From: Helicobacter pylori
GTDB taxonomy: Bacteria > Campylobacterota > Campylobacteria > Campylobacterales > Helicobacteraceae
Direction: 5' to 3'
Length of the DNA stretch: 64,000 nucleotides
NCBI RefSeq assembly: GCF_016748675.1
Contig: NZ_CP051534.1
Location: forward strand, 620,001 to 684,000
The notes below the pieces were generated by a model. The model did not search any database. It was given only the letters and a program-made list of their open reading frames with translations, and was not told the DNA's origin. How positions within the stretch are numbered: the first letter of the stretch is position 1; the number at the start of each line of letters is the position of its first letter. This document shows, in pieces, positions 19,858 to 28,972 of the stretch. Both the position numbers and the translations under genes were made by a program.

Positions 19858-20799
19858 GTGGTAAGAGGTATTGACAAAACGACTTCGTTGCACTTAAACA
19901 ACGAAGCGCAATTTCTGTGCTTTAGATTAGATGCAGAAAAAGACGCCCAACTTTATGGCATGAATATTTTTAAGATCCGAGAAATTATCCATTATGACGG
20001 AGAGGTTACAGAGATTCTTGGGGGGAGCGATGGCGTGATGCTCGGGTTTCTTAGCGTTAGGGGCGAGTCTATCCCTTTAGTGGATGTGAAAAGGTGGTTG
20101 CATTATAACGCCAATGATCCGAGTCGTGATTTAAAAGAATGCAGCGTTAAAGATGACCATAATTTGGTGGTTGTGTGCCATTTTTCTAACCATTCCATCG
20201 CTCTAAAGGTTTTAAAGATTGAAAAAATCATTCATAAAAATTGGAATGAGATTAGCGATGGGGACAAACAAGGCATTAATGAAGAGGGTAAGCTTAGCGC
20301 TATCACTCGTTTTGATGAACAACGAGTGGTGCAGATCTTAGATGTGGAAAAAATGATTAGCGATGTTTTCCCTAGCTTGAAAGATTTAGACGATTTGACT
20401 TTGCGTTGCATAGAAGCCATTCAAAGCCAAAAACTCATTTTAATCGCTGAAGACTCTCTAAGCGCTCTTAAAACCCTAGAAAAAATCGTTCAAACTTTAG
20501 AATTGCGTTATTTAGCCTTTCCAAACGGGAGGGAATTGTTGGATTATTTGTATGAAAAAGAACATTACCAACAAGTCGGCGTGGTCATTACGGATTTAGA
20601 AATGCCTAACGTTTCAGGGTTTGAAGTGTTAAAAACCATTAAAGCTGATCATAGAACTGAGCATCTTCCTGTGATTATCAATTCGTCCATGAGCAGCGAT
20701 TCTAACCGCCAGTTAGCCCAATCTTTAGAAGCGGATGGTTTTGTGGTAAAATCTAACATTCTTGAAATCCATGAAATGCTTAAAAAAACGCTTTCATAA
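19858..20799 (+). CDS. cheV2: CheV-family chemotaxis coupling protein (CheV2, HP0616-type)
   Basis: This chemotaxis protein couples receptors to the CheA kinase and can itself be phosphorylated. Residues about 15-165 are a CheW-like domain (FRLDAEKDAQLYGMNIFKIR...). Residues about 190-310 are a response-regulator receiver domain with the acidic pair in LIAEDS, the predicted phosphoryl acceptor D246 in VVITDLEMP, and a conserved lysine in VVKSN. The start is GTG 19858, preceded by a TTAGGGGA ribosome binding site; no better ATG exists upstream. H. pylori has three CheV proteins, and position plus neighbours (ligA, aspS) identify this one as CheV2. Confidence 0.93.
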   Translation: MVRGIDKTTSLHLNNEAQFLCFRLDAEKDAQLYGMNIFKIREIIHYDGEVTEILGGSDGVMLGFLSVRGESIPLVDVKRWLHYNANDPSRDLKECSVKDDHNLVVVCHFSNHSIALKVLKIEKIIHKNWNEISDGDKQGINEEGKLSAITRFDEQRVVQILDVEKMISDVFPSLKDLDDLTLRCIEAIQSQKLILIAEDSLSALKTLEKIVQTLELRYLAFPNGRELLDYLYEKEHYQQVGVVITDLEMPNVSGFEVLKTIKADHRTEHLPVIINSSMSSDSNRQLAQSLEADGFVVKSNILEIHEMLKKTLS

Positions 20800-20833
20800 A
20801 TTTAATTTTTGTTTTAATTTAAAGGGATAAAAC

Positions 20834-22567
20834 ATGCGAAGTCATTTCTGCACAGAAATTAGTGAAAAAGATGTGGGTAAAATAGTCAAAGTGGCCGGGT
20901 GGTGTAACACTTATAGAGACCATGGAGGCGTGGTTTTTATTGATTTAAGGGATAAGAGCGGTTTGGTGCAACTAGTCTGTGATCCTAGCTCTAGTGCTTA
21001 TGAAAAGGCTTTAGAAGTCAGGAGCGAATTTGTGCTAGTGGCTAAAGGAAAAGCGCGTTTGAGGGGTGCTGGGTTAGAAAACCCTAAACTAAAAACGGGT
21101 AAAATTGAAATCGTTTTAGAAGAGTTAGTCATTGAAAATAAAAGCGCTACCCCACCGATTGAAATCGGCAATAAAAGCGTGAATGAAGATTTGCGCTTGA
21201 AATACCGCTATTTGGATTTGCGCTCTTTGAATGCTTATGAAATCTTCAAATTGCGTAGCGAAGTGGCTTTAATTACTCGTAACACTCTAGCCCAAAAGGG
21301 CTTTTTAGAGATTGAAACCCCCATTTTGTCTAAAACTACGCCTGAGGGGGCTAGGGATTATTTAGTGCCAAGCAGGGTGCATGAGGGCGAATTTTTCGCA
21401 CTTCCCCAAAGCCCGCAATTATTCAAACAGCTTTTAATGGTGGGGGGAATGGATAGGTATTTTCAAATCGCTCGTTGCTTTAGAGATGAAGATTTGAGGG
21501 CGGACAGGCAGCCGGAATTCACGCAAATTGATGCGGAAATGAGTTTTTGTGATGAAGATGATGTGATGGGCGTGGTGGAAGATTTGTTGCAAGAGATTTT
21601 TAAAGCGATTGGGCATACTATTTCTAAACCTTTTAAACGCATGCCTTATAAGGAAGCGATGGAAAATTACGGGAGCGACAAGCCGGATTTACGCTTTGAA
21701 TTGCCTTTAATAGAAGTGGGGGATTGTTTTATAGACAGCTCAAACGCTATTTTTTCTAATATCGCAAAAGATCCTAAAAACAAACGCATTAAAGCTTTAA
21801 ACGTTAAGGGGGCTGATGTCATTTTTAGCCGCAGCGTTTTAAAAGAATTAGAAGAATTTGTGCGCCAATTTGGGGCTCAAGGCTTGGCGTATTTGCAGAT
21901 TAAAGAAGATGGGATTAAAGGGCCTTTAGTGAAATTTTTGAGCGAAAAGGGGCTTAAGAATATTTTAGAAAAAACTGGTGCAAAAACTGGGGATATTGTC
22001 TTTTTTGGAGCGGGGGATAAAAAAATCGTGTTAGATTACATGGGGCGCTTGCGCTTGAAGGTGGCTGAAACGCTTGATCTGATTGATAAAGACGCTTTGA
22101 ATTTCTTATGGGTGGTCAATTTCCCCATGTTTGAAAAAACCGAAAACGGCTATCACGCCGCGCACCACCCTTTTACGATGCCTAAAAATATAGAATGCGA
22201 AGATATAGAAGAGATTGAAGCGCATGCGTATGATGTGGTGCTTAATGGCGTGGAGCTTGGTGGGGGGAGCATAAGGATTCATAAAGAAGAAATGCAAAAA
22301 AAAGTCTTTGAAAAGATCAATATCCACGAAGAGGAAGCGCAAAAGAAATTTGGCTTTTTACTGGAAGCGCTAAAATTTGGCGCTCCTCCTCATGGGGGCT
22401 TTGCGATAGGTTTTGATCGCTTGATCATGCTAATGACCAAATCCAATAGCATTAGAGACGTGATCGCTTTCCCTAAAACGCAAAAAGCTTCATGCTTATT
22501 GACGAACGCGCCTAGCCCCATTAATGAAGAGCAACTAAGAGAATTACACATTCGCTTGAGAAAATAA
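20834..22567 (+). CDS. aspS: aspartyl-tRNA synthetase
   Basis: It charges tRNA with aspartate. An anticodon-binding OB fold fills about residues 1-105 ([20 protein letters not shown]). The class II catalytic core follows, with motif 2 ([18 protein letters not shown], about 218-235), a bacterial insertion domain (about 290-420) and motif 3 ([13 protein letters not shown] near 525-538). Its length of 577 residues is that of the bacterial type. H. pylori lacks an asparaginyl-tRNA synthetase, so its AspRS is known to be non-discriminating, and Asp-tRNA(Asn) is then amidated by GatCAB. AAAGGGATAAAAC precedes ATG 20834. adk follows after 16 bases. Confidence 0.97.
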   Translation: MRSHFCTEISEKDVGKIVKVAGWCNTYRDHGGVVFIDLRDKSGLVQLVCDPSSSAYEKALEVRSEFVLVAKGKARLRGAGLENPKLKTGKIEIVLEELVIENKSATPPIEIGNKSVNEDLRLKYRYLDLRSLNAYEIFKLRSEVALITRNTLAQKGFLEIETPILSKTTPEGARDYLVPSRVHEGEFFALPQSPQLFKQLLMVGGMDRYFQIARCFRDEDLRADRQPEFTQIDAEMSFCDEDDVMGVVEDLLQEIFKAIGHTISKPFKRMPYKEAMENYGSDKPDLRFELPLIEVGDCFIDSSNAIFSNIAKDPKNKRIKALNVKGADVIFSRSVLKELEEFVRQFGAQGLAYLQIKEDGIKGPLVKFLSEKGLKNILEKTGAKTGDIVFFGAGDKKIVLDYMGRLRLKVAETLDLIDKDALNFLWVVNFPMFEKTENGYHAAHHPFTMPKNIECEDIEEIEAHAYDVVLNGVELGGGSIRIHKEEMQKKVFEKINIHEEEAQKKFGFLLEALKFGAPPHGGFAIGFDRLIMLMTKSNSIRDVIAFPKTQKASCLLTNAPSPINEEQLRELHIRLRK

Positions 22568-22583
22568 TTTAAAAGGATATGAT

Positions 22584-23159
22584 ATGAAACAACTATTTTT
22601 GATTATTGGAGCCCCAGGGAGTGGTAAAACCACTGATGCAGAGCTTATCGCTAAGAATAACAGCGAAACAATCGCTCATTTTTCTACCGGGGATTTACTC
22701 AGGGCTGAGAGCGCTAAAAAGACCGAGCGAGGCTTATTGATTGAGAAATTCACTTCTCAAGGCGAATTAGTGCCTTTAGAAATTGTGGTAGAAACGATCC
22801 TTTCAGCGATTAAAAGTTCTAGCAAAAGAATCATTTTAATTGATGGCTATCCCAGGAGCGCAGAACAAATGCAGGCTTTGGATAAGGAATTGAACGCTCA
22901 AAACGAAGTGATCTTAAAAAGCGTGATTGAAGTAGAAGTGAGTGAAAACACCGCTAAAGAAAGGGTTTTAGGGCGCTCTAGGGGGGCTGATGATAATGAA
23001 AAGGTATTTCATAACCGCATGCGGGTGTTTTTGGATCCGTTGGGTGAGATCCAAAATTTTTACAAGAATAAGAAGGTGTATAAAGCGATCGATGGGGAGA
23101 GAAGCATTGAAGAAATCGTGAATGAAATGCAAAAATATATTTTGTCTTTTGCGAATTAA
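22584..23159 (+). CDS. adk: adenylate kinase
   Basis: It interconverts ATP plus AMP with two ADP. The P-loop GAPGSGKTT is at residues 8-16. The AMP-binding signature appears as [10 protein letters not shown] (about 34-43), and the nucleotide monophosphate motif as [12 protein letters not shown] (about 89-100). The LID region is short ([11 protein letters not shown]), as in the 191-residue short-form enzymes, without a zinc-binding insert. It follows aspS by 16 bases with an AAAAGGATATGAT ribosome binding site and is probably cotranscribed. Confidence 0.96.
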   Translation: MKQLFLIIGAPGSGKTTDAELIAKNNSETIAHFSTGDLLRAESAKKTERGLLIEKFTSQGELVPLEIVVETILSAIKSSSKRIILIDGYPRSAEQMQALDKELNAQNEVILKSVIEVEVSENTAKERVLGRSRGADDNEKVFHNRMRVFLDPLGEIQNFYKNKKVYKAIDGERSIEEIVNEMQKYILSFAN

Positions 23160-23183
23160 AATGCGTTCCAAAGAGAATGATCT

Positions 23184-24182
23184 GTGATTGGTGTCTATAT
23201 CATTTCTTTAAAAGAAAGTCAAAGGCGTTTGGATACTGAAAAACTCGTTTTAGAATCCAATGAAAAATTTAAAGGCCGTTGTGTTTTTCAAATCTTTGAC
23301 GCTATTAGCCCTAAACACGAAGATTTTGAAAAATTACTTCAAGAGCTTTATGACGCTCCAAGTTTATTGCAATCTGATTGGTATCATTCTTATGTTGGCG
23401 CTGGTTTGACTTTGCCCGAATTAGGGTGCTATTTAAGCCATTATCTTTTATGGAAAGAATGCGTCAAATTAAACCAACCGGTCGTTATTTTAGAAGATGA
23501 TGTAATGCTAGAATCTAATTTCATGCAAGCTTTAGAAGATTGCTTGAAAAGCCCTTTTGATTTTGTGAGACTCTATGGGTGCTATTGGTATTACCACGAG
23601 ACAAAATTCCATGTTTTACCCAAAGAATTTGTATTTCCTCCCTTTGATTATCCTTTTAAAAATAACCCTATTTTAGAAAAATTTAAAAAATTTTTTGATG
23701 TTTCTAGATTTTTAAATCTTTCTACCCATAAAGTCATTCATTACATTCTCAAAAAAATACAAAAAAGCTATTACGCAGCGCATGAAAAAGAGGCCTTTTT
23801 TTTAGAGCATTTTTACCTCACTAGCGTGTATGTGGCTTCTACAGCCGGTTATTACTTAACCCCTAAGGGCGCTAAAACTTTTATAGAAGCCACGGAGCGT
23901 TTTAAAATCATAGAGCCGGTGGATATGTTTATGGATAATTCTGCTTACCATGATGTGGCGAATCTGACTTATGTGCCTTGCCCTGTTTCTTTAAGCGAGC
24001 ATTCTTTAGACAGCACCATTCAAAAGCCCCAAAAAAAGAGCTTGAAATCTTACCCCTTTCCGCCTAAAAAATCAACTTTTAAGAATCTTTTCTACTACAG
24101 CATTAACGCCAAAAAACGCTTGAATGCCTTTCACAAATACAGCAAGCAATACGCTCCTTTTAAAACCCCTAAAGAGGTTTAA
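23184..24182 (+). CDS. GT25 LPS glycosyltransferase, first tandem copy (HP0619/jhp0562-like)
   Basis: This is a glycosyltransferase of family 25 (LgtB/Lex2B type) that adds galactose-type sugars to LPS O-chain or Lewis antigen. The start is GTG 23184. The N-terminal segment YIISLKESQRRLDTE binds the nucleotide sugar region; the DxD-like motif is VVILEDDVML (about residues 105-114); a conserved C-terminal region runs from about 205 (EAFFLEHFYLTSVYVASTAGYYLTPKGAK) to 332. The first 130 and last 130 residues are nearly identical to the second copy at 24235-25616. The middle (about 137-205) is unique to this copy: it is Phe/Pro/Lys-rich and has no repeat array. The frame is intact. Related pairs in other strains are known to recombine with each other and affect Lewis b expression. 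Confidence 0.88.
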   Translation: MIGVYIISLKESQRRLDTEKLVLESNEKFKGRCVFQIFDAISPKHEDFEKLLQELYDAPSLLQSDWYHSYVGAGLTLPELGCYLSHYLLWKECVKLNQPVVILEDDVMLESNFMQALEDCLKSPFDFVRLYGCYWYYHETKFHVLPKEFVFPPFDYPFKNNPILEKFKKFFDVSRFLNLSTHKVIHYILKKIQKSYYAAHEKEAFFLEHFYLTSVYVASTAGYYLTPKGAKTFIEATERFKIIEPVDMFMDNSAYHDVANLTYVPCPVSLSEHSLDSTIQKPQKKSLKSYPFPPKKSTFKNLFYYSINAKKRLNAFHKYSKQYAPFKTPKEV

Positions 24183-24201
24183 AAAGAATGAAAAAACTTT
24201 A

Positions 24202-24210
24202 TGGTAGAAT
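24202..24210 (+). promoter_or_regulatory. candidate extended -10 promoter for second GT25 copy
   Basis: TGGTAGAAT within TTTATGGTAGAAT fits the extended -10 consensus (TGnTAnAAT) and lies 25 bases before the TTG start. An almost identical element (TTTATGTTAGAAT) precedes ppa at 25632-25640, directly after the second GT25 copy. A TAGGAG ribosome binding site follows at 24224-24229. Confidence 0.55.
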
Positions 24211-24757
24211 GGAATACCATATTTAGGAGTTCATTTGATACAAGTTTATATCATTTCTTTAAAAGAAAGTCAAAGGCGTTTGGATACTGAAAAACTCGTT
24301 TTAGAATCCAATGAAAAATTTAAAGGCCGTTGTGTTTTTCAAATCTTTGACGCCATTAGCCCCAAACACGAAGATTTTGAAAAATTCGTTCAAGAGCTTT
24401 ATGATGCGCAAAGCATGTTAAAATCTGATTGGTTCCATTCCGATTATTGTTATCAAGAGTTATTGCCCCGAGAATTTGGGTGCTATTTAAGCCATTATCT
24501 TTTATGGAAAGAATGCGTTAAAACAAACCAACCGGTCGTCATTTTAGAAGATGATGTAGTGCTAGTATCTAACTTTATGCAAGCCTTAGAAGATTGCCTG
24601 AAAAGCCCTTTTGATTTTGTGAGACTCTATGGGCATTATTGGGGAGGCCATAAAACCAATTTGTGCACTCTCCCTATCTATACAGAGGCTGAAGAGGCTG
24701 ATTATACAGATGCTGATTATACAGAGGCTGAAGCGCCTATTGAAAACCATGAAGTTA

Positions 24758-24770
24758 CCCCCCCCCCCCC
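24758..24770 (+). repeat. C13 phase-variation tract
   Basis: Thirteen C residues encode a Pro-Pro-Pro-Pro stretch in the second GT25 gene. The reading frame on each side differs by one, so slipped-strand mispairing would turn the enzyme on at 11 or 14 C residues. Such tracts are the standard phase-variation device of H. pylori LPS genes. Confidence 0.92.
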
Positions 24771-24965
24771 AATCCCACACAAGATACGCAACAAGATTTG
24801 ATTATTGAAACGCAACAAAACCCCAAAGAACCATCTGATCCTTGCAAAATAGCGCCCCAAAAAATCTCTTTTAATCCAGTGGTTTTTAAAAAAATTAAAA
24901 GAAAACTCAACCGCTTCATTGGAAATATTTTAGCTCGGACAGAAGTGTATAAGAAACTCGTGGCA

Positions 24966-25133
24966 AAATACGATGATCTCACAGGAAAATACGATGATCT
25001 CACAGGAAAATACGATGATCTCACAGGAAAATACGATGATCTCACAGGAAAATACGATGATCTCACAGGAAAATACGATGATCTCACAGGAAAATACGAT
25101 GATCTCACAGGAAAATACGATGATCTCACAGGA
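24966..25133 (+). repeat. 8 x 21-bp tandem repeat encoding KYDDLTG
   Basis: Eight perfect 21-bp units encode KYDDLTG, followed by the variant units KYNDLTT and KYESLLA. The heptad spacing with a regular Leu and Tyr suggests a coiled-coil or extended helical linker between the two halves of the GT25 enzyme. Identical units imply recent expansion, and copy number should vary between strains. Confidence 0.93.
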
Positions 25134-25631
25134 AAATACAATGATCTCACCACAAAATACGAATCCTTATTGGCAAAAGAGGTAAACATCAAAGAGACTT
25201 TTTGGGAATCTCGCGCTGATAATGAAAAAGAAGCGCTATTTTTAGAGCATTTTTATCTCACCAGCGTGTATGTGGCCACTACGGCAGGCTACTACCTCAC
25301 GCCTAAGGGCGCTAAAACCTTTATAGAAGCCACGGAGCGTTTTAAAATCATAGAGCCGGTGGATATGTTTATGAACAACCCCACTTACCATGATGTGGCT
25401 AATTTTACCTATTTGCCTTGCCCTGTTTCTTTAAACAAACATGCTTTCAATAGCACCATTCAAAATGCAAAAAAGCCTGACATTTCATTAAAACCCCCTA
25501 GAAAATCCTATTTTGATAATCTTTTTTATCATAAATTTAACGCCAGAAAGTGCTTAAAAGCCTTTAATAAATACAGCAAACAATACGCTCCTTTAAAAAC
25601 CCCTAAAGAGGTTTAAAAAGAGCGGGCTTTA

Positions 25632-25640
25632 TGTTAGAAT
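25632..25640 (+). promoter_or_regulatory. candidate extended -10 promoter of ppa
   Basis: TGTTAGAAT matches the extended -10 form and lies 27 bases upstream of ATG 25668. An AAAGGAGATTG ribosome binding site sits between them. Confidence 0.6.
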
Positions 25641-25667
25641 AAGTCTTTTTATTCAAAGGAGATTGCA

Positions 25668-26189
25668 ATGAATTTAGACCAATTAGAAGTGAGCCATGAC
25701 GCTGATTCTTTGTGCGTGGTGATTGAAATATCCAAGCATTCTAATATCAAGTATGAATTGGATAAAGAAAGCGGGGCTTTAATGGTGGATAGGGTGCTTT
25801 ATGGGGCGCAAAATTACCCTGCGAATTACGGCTTTGTGCCTAACACTTTGGGATCTGATGGCGACCCTGTAGATGCGCTTGTTTTAAGCGATGTGGCTTT
25901 TCAAGCCGGAAGCGTGGTGAAAGCACGCTTGGTTGGGGTTTTGAACATGGAAGATGAAAGCGGGATGGATGAAAAATTACTCGCTCTACCCATAGATAAG
26001 ATCGATCCCACGCATTCCTATGTCAAAGATATTGATGATTTATCCAAACACACTTTGGATAAAATCAAACATTTTTTTGAAACTTACAAGGATTTAGAGC
26101 CTAATAAATGGGTGAAAGTCAAGGGGTTTGAAAACAAAGAGAGCGCGATTAAGGTTTTAGAGAAAGCCATAAAAGCCTATCAAGGCTAA
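25668..26189 (+). CDS. ppa: inorganic pyrophosphatase
   Basis: It hydrolyses pyrophosphate to phosphate and so drives biosynthetic reactions in the cytoplasm. This is the family I soluble enzyme of 173 residues. The substrate-binding segment IKYELDKESGALMVDR is at about residues 27-42. The signature with the metal-binding aspartates reads DGDPVDALVL (about 65-74), and a further acidic region contains KDIDDL near 123. A clear ribosome binding site (AAAGGAG) and extended -10 promoter precede it. It is followed by a likely terminator at 26198-26235. Confidence 0.97.
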   Translation: MNLDQLEVSHDADSLCVVIEISKHSNIKYELDKESGALMVDRVLYGAQNYPANYGFVPNTLGSDGDPVDALVLSDVAFQAGSVVKARLVGVLNMEDESGMDEKLLALPIDKIDPTHSYVKDIDDLSKHTLDKIKHFFETYKDLEPNKWVKVKGFENKESAIKVLEKAIKAYQG

Positions 26190-26197
26190 AGATTTAA

Positions 26198-26235
26198 GGG
26201 TTTTGGCTCAATTAAGCGATAAAAGCCCTTTTTTT
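26198..26235 (+). terminator. probable terminator after ppa
   Basis: GGGTTTT pairs with AAAAGCCC, with one bulged G and a loop of about 16 bases, and is followed by seven T residues. It lies between the convergent ppa and mutS2 genes. Confidence 0.5.
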
Positions 26236-26344
26236 AACGCTCACAAACAATATAAAAGGCTTTGTCCTCATTGGGCGTTGGTATAAAATCGCTTTATAGT
26301 TTAAAGCGGATTTTTGCATTCCCCATAAAAACAAGCACCAAAAA

Positions 26345-28591
26345 CTACAATTTAACGATTTTAACCCCACTGCCGCTTAAATTAATGGGAGCGTCGCTAA
26401 AACTCACCACTTTGGGGTGGTTTTTTAGAAATTCTTTCACAAACTTTTCTAAAATCCCGCTCCCCTTGCCATGGCAAATCAGTACTTCTTCAAAGCCCCC
26501 TAAAAGTGCGTCGTTTAAAAAAGCGTCTAGTAAATCCAGGGCCTCTTCGCTGCGTTGCCCCCTTAAATCAAGGCGTAAGCTCGCTTCTTTAGGTTTAGGA
26601 ACGATGGTTTTAGGGGGTTTGAATTTGTTTTTAGAGGGTTTTTGGATTTTTTTCAACCAACTCCCATGCGCTTTCAAGCGCATGCCAAGCTCGGTTTCTA
26701 CCAAATAATAGCCCTTGTCTAAAATTTGTATAACCATCACGCTTTCATTTTTATAACGCGCTTTTTCGTTAATTTGAAAGCTTGTTATTGTTTGTGGGAT
26801 TTCCTGGCCTGTCTTATGTTTGTTTAAAATCTCGCTCGCTTTATGGATTTCTTTATGCATGGAGCTGGTATCTTTTGAAGCGACTTCGCTTTTTAAGATA
26901 TTTATGGCTTGCTGGTAGGATTTTTCCAATTCCAATTTTTTATGGTGAAAGATTTCTTTTTGTTTTTCCTTCTCTAAAAGCCATGCGTTTTTTAAATCTT
27001 CTTGCTCTTTTAAAGCGTTCTCTAAGCTTTCATTTTTTTGTTTCAATTCCCTTTCTAACGCGCTGGAATTTTCAATCAAAACATTCAATTTTTCCTTATC
27101 TTCGCCATAGAAAGCTTTCGCTTTTTCAATCAAAAAATGCGGCACGCCATAGCGCAAAGCGGTTTCAAACGCATAGCTTTTGCCAATAACCCCTTTTAAA
27201 AAAGTGTAAGTGGGCCGTTCTTTTTCCTCATCATAAAGAGCGGCCAGTAATTCCACTTCCTTGTTTTCTGCCATTAACACGCTCAAGCGTTTGTGGTGCG
27301 TGGTGATAACGATTTGGTTGTTTTGTTTGAGCAATTTTTCTAACAGGGTTTTATACAAACTGCTCGCTTCATCAGCGTCAGTCCCTAGCTCAATTTCATC
27401 AACGCCTAAAAGCATGTTTTCTTTGGATAAAAGAGCGCTAAATTGCTTCATTCTGCCTGCAAAAGTAGAGATATTGTTCGCGCTGTTTTGGGGGTCATTG
27501 ATAATGGCGTGGATTTCTTTAAAATAGGGGATAATGGAATGATGGGCGTTGATTTTCATAGGAATGAGATGTTTGCTTAAAAAAGCCGCGCTTAAAAGCG
27601 ATTTTAAGAGCATGGTTTTCCCGCCCGCATTCACGCCAGTAACAGCGAGCATGGATTTTTCAAACTTCAAATTTAAGGGCTTTGGCTCTTTTAAAATGGG
27701 GTGCGAAAAGTTTTCTAAAACCATTTTTTTTTGCGTAAAGCTTGGCATGACAAATTCTAAATTGTAAGCTTTAGCGAAATTAAGCCGGGCTTGCAAGCTG
27801 TCTAAAAAATCAAATTCTTTAAAAAGGAATTTTAAAAATAAAAGGTGTTTTTGCAAGCTATGGCTTAGAGTTTGACACATTTCAACGATGCAACAATCTA
27901 TTTCATTACCAATTTGGGCGATTTTTTGGGCGATTTTTTGCGCGCTTTCAGGCAAAAGATAGAAATAGCCATTAGCGCTCCTTTCTAACACAACGCCTTT
28001 GATCGCGCTAGAAAACCCGCTCTTTAATAAAAGGCATTCATAACCATGCTTAAGGTGGCTTTGCGTATCCACTAAATAAGGGGCAAGCTCTTTAGAGTGG
28101 GCGTAATGGTGAATGATTTTAGCGCTCTCTTTTTTAAGGCGGTTCAAACTTTCATTCAAAGCGTCTAGGGTAGCGTTCGCCCCTTGTTTGATTTTGCCTT
28201 CATCATCAAATAAAGCGATTAAATCATTAAAAAAAGGGGGTAGGACAATAGCGTTAAGGCGTTCATGAAATTTCAAATGCGTGAAAGTTTTAAAAGCGTT
28301 TTGTAAAACGACAATGTAGCGCAATCGTTTGACAATCTCATAGATTTCATCTAAATGGAGCGTCCCTAATTTGGTGAGTTTGATAAGAATAAGATCGCTT
28401 TCTTTCACGCTTTTAGGGGCGATCAAACCGATCGAATCCACTTCAGTTAGATAAGTGAAAGCCTGTTTGAGATCGTTTTCTAAAGCAATAGTATCTCTTT
28501 CTTTTGCAAAAAAGGTTCTAAAAAGAGCGATAAACTCTTTTAAATCCAGGCTTTCTTCTAGGGGTTTGGGTAGGGTATTATTATTATTCAT
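26345..28591 (-). CDS. mutS2: MutS2 DNA repair/recombination-control ATPase
   Basis: This MutS-family ATPase lacks the mismatch-recognition domain. In H. pylori, MutS2 is known to limit homologous recombination and to act on oxidative DNA damage. Residues about 1-290 hold the core/lever helices. The ATPase has Walker A TGVNAGGKT with K325, Walker B LLGVDEIELGTD and a following ITTHHKRL motif. A long coiled coil follows at about 480-570. The C-terminal Smr endonuclease domain (about 675-748) contains LRLDLRGQRSEEAL and CHGKGSG. Its length of 748 is typical. It is the last gene of a minus-strand run that begins with the aminotransferase at 31441. Confidence 0.95.
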   Translation of the reverse strand: MNNNNTLPKPLEESLDLKEFIALFRTFFAKERDTIALENDLKQAFTYLTEVDSIGLIAPKSVKESDLILIKLTKLGTLHLDEIYEIVKRLRYIVVLQNAFKTFTHLKFHERLNAIVLPPFFNDLIALFDDEGKIKQGANATLDALNESLNRLKKESAKIIHHYAHSKELAPYLVDTQSHLKHGYECLLLKSGFSSAIKGVVLERSANGYFYLLPESAQKIAQKIAQIGNEIDCCIVEMCQTLSHSLQKHLLFLKFLFKEFDFLDSLQARLNFAKAYNLEFVMPSFTQKKMVLENFSHPILKEPKPLNLKFEKSMLAVTGVNAGGKTMLLKSLLSAAFLSKHLIPMKINAHHSIIPYFKEIHAIINDPQNSANNISTFAGRMKQFSALLSKENMLLGVDEIELGTDADEASSLYKTLLEKLLKQNNQIVITTHHKRLSVLMAENKEVELLAALYDEEKERPTYTFLKGVIGKSYAFETALRYGVPHFLIEKAKAFYGEDKEKLNVLIENSSALERELKQKNESLENALKEQEDLKNAWLLEKEKQKEIFHHKKLELEKSYQQAINILKSEVASKDTSSMHKEIHKASEILNKHKTGQEIPQTITSFQINEKARYKNESVMVIQILDKGYYLVETELGMRLKAHGSWLKKIQKPSKNKFKPPKTIVPKPKEASLRLDLRGQRSEEALDLLDAFLNDALLGGFEEVLICHGKGSGILEKFVKEFLKNHPKVVSFSDAPINLSGSGVKIVKL

Positions 28592-28594
28592 TAT

Positions 28595-28972
28595 TCATTG
28601 GGTATTCATTGGGGGTTGGATTAAGGGATCTTTTTGAAGCGTCTGACAAGAATCCAAATCCACAAGAACGTCTTTCATAGGGGTTTGTTTTTTGCCTAAA
28701 AAGCTCAAAGTCCCGCTCACTAAATTAAAGGTTTGGTTATTGACTTTAATGCCTTTACACAACAAGGTTTCCCCCCTTAAAAACGCTCTTTGTAAAGCGA
28801 TTTCTTGTTGGTTTTGTTGGTTTTGCTTGTAAGTATAAACGCTGATGCTCGCTCCTATAATCCCTACGATTAAAAAAACTAAAATCTTTTGTTTGGGGCT
28901 TACTAAACCAAAATCCCTTAAAACTAAGAACAATAAAATCAGCGTTAAAAATAAAACAACCGCTGCACCCAT
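28595..28972 (-). CDS. small membrane protein of unknown function (HP0622-type)
   Basis: I do not recognise a functional family. The 125-residue protein has two hydrophobic helices, at about residues 4-20 (VVLFLTLILLFLVL) and 29-48 (ILVFLIVGIIGASISVYTY), and then a polar C-terminal domain of about 75 residues likely to face the periplasm or cytoplasm. It contains two cysteines (LLCKG and DSCQ), which could form a disulfide if periplasmic. Its start overlaps the last base of murC, and mutS2 begins 3 bases after it, so it is translated as part of this operon. Confidence 0.75.
   Translation of the reverse strand: MGAAVVLFLTLILLFLVLRDFGLVSPKQKILVFLIVGIIGASISVYTYKQNQQNQQEIALQRAFLRGETLLCKGIKVNNQTFNLVSGTLSFLGKKQTPMKDVLVDLDSCQTLQKDPLIQPPMNTQ

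Larger units (their letters stand above)
24235..25616 (+). pseudogene. GT25 glycosyltransferase, second copy, phase OFF at poly-C (jhp0563-like beta-1,3-GalT)
   Basis: This is the second GT25 gene, by homology the phase-variable beta-1,3-galactosyltransferase of Lewis antigen synthesis. The start is TTG 24235, five bases after GGAG. The first frame runs 188 codons, includes the DxD-like motif VVILEDDVVL and an acidic stretch with YTEAEEADYTDADYTEAEAP, and ends at TGA just after the C13 tract at 24758-24770. The second frame (NPTQDTQQDLIIETQQNPKE onward) continues to 25616 with a heptad array (24966-25133) and the conserved GT25 C-terminus. One added C (14) or two fewer (11) would join them into about 460 codons. 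As read, the cell makes a truncated protein lacking the C-terminal domain. This is a reversible OFF state rather than permanent decay. Confidence 0.87.

Noticed and set aside
24973..25185. Plus-strand frame of MISQENT repeats
   Set aside because: It is an out-of-frame reading of the same GT25 array.
24755..25192. Minus-strand open frame with many SSYFPVR repeats
   Set aside because: It is the antisense translation of the KYDDLTG array; a 21-bp repeat with no stop opens all frames. There is no ribosome binding site.
26262..27189. Plus-strand frames opposite mutS2
   Set aside because: They are shadows of mutS2, whose motifs are clear on the minus strand.
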